From Acholeplasmataceae bacterium (lineage in GTDB: Bacteria; Bacillota_I; Bacilli_A; Acholeplasmatales; Acholeplasmataceae): 36,522 bases of DNA. The first letter of the stretch is position 1. Each line of letters starts with the position of its first letter. The stretch is from assembly GCA_023264085.1 (NCBI GenBank), contig JALQTF010000011.1, forward strand, positions 1 to 36,522, given 5' to 3'. The notes beneath the pieces were generated by a model. It worked only from the letters and a program-made list of their open reading frames with translations, ran no database searches and was not told the DNA's origin. This document shows, one piece after another, positions 36,049 to 36,522 of the stretch. A program made the position numbers and the translations under genes.

Positions 36049-36522
36049 GATGGCATCACCATCCCTCCATCGACTACTAATGTTTGACCAGTGATATAAT
36101 CTGATTGATTGGATGCAAGAAACAATGCTGCATTAGCAATATCTTTCACATCCCCCATGCGTTTTAAAGGTATTTGTGAAAGTGCTTGTTCGATAATTTC
36201 TTGAGGCACTTTATCAGTCATTTCTGTTTTTGTAAACCCAGGAGCAATTGCATTGACATTGATATTTCTACCTCCAAGTTCTCTTGCAAGGGCTTTTGTT
36301 AAACCAATGACACCTGCTTTTGCAGCACTATAATTTGTTTGTCCTGCATTTCCTAAAATACCCGATACAGATGAAATATTAATGATTTTACCTTTATCAG
36401 ACTTTAATAATGGTTTTAGAAGTGCTTGTGTAAGCATCCAAACGCCACGCAAATTGGTGTTAACAACGTCATCAAATTGATCTAAAGACATCCTTAGCAT
36501 CAATGTATCACGTGTAATACCA
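36045..36522 (-). CDS. fabG: 3-oxoacyl-ACP reductase FabG, N-terminus beyond window
   Basis: Frame stays open to the window end (GITRDTLMLRMSLDQFDDVVNTNLRGVW); INISSVSGILGNAGQTNYSAAKAGVIGLTKALA. Confidence 0.96.
   Translation of the reverse strand, partial: GITRDTLMLRMSLDQFDDVVNTNLRGVWMLTQALLKPLLKSDKGKIINISSVSGILGNAGQTNYSAAKAGVIGLTKALARELGGRNINVNAIAPGFTKTEMTDKVPQEIIEQALSQIPLKRMGDVKDIANAALFLASNQSDYITGQTLVVDGGMVMPS

Noticed and set aside
1-36522. CRISPR arrays, IS elements, prophage or integrase genes
   Set aside because: No regularly spaced repeats, transposase/integrase motifs or long terminal inverted repeats were seen.

Overview
The window looks like an AT-rich, low-GC chromosomal segment from a Mollicutes/Acholeplasmatales-type bacterium. 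This is inferred from gene content (ftsZ, a type II FAS operon, wall-less-type surface lipoproteins, standard code with TGA used as stop); no database search was possible. Most genes are housekeeping: ychF (partial), ftsZ, tgt, a QueT-like transporter, mutY, nitroreductase, two fused NBD-permease ABC proteins, HAD phosphatase, tmRNA, trhO, htpG, a sugar ABC transporter, plsC, PfkB kinase, a GH13_4 amylosucrase-like enzyme, tRNA-Val(GAC), a TrkH/TrkA K+ uptake operon and birA-fabZ-fabF-fabG. The points most worth a second look are: (i) a compact preQ1-I-like riboswitch with an extended -10 promoter in front of the queT-like gene, beside a tgt whose four zinc ligands all appear to be replaced; (ii) a locus of a CotH-kinase-like lipoprotein, histidine kinase, response regulator and divergent beta-propeller lipoprotein, where the propeller promoter carries a PhoB-type 11-bp direct repeat in place of a -35; (iii) a sugar-uptake/amylosucrase locus with a shared TGAAANNNTTTCCA element at equivalent promoter positions plus a cre-like site; (iv) a short tmRNA tag; (v) a tandem-MarR single-chain regulator; (vi) a two-gene split TrkA gating ring.
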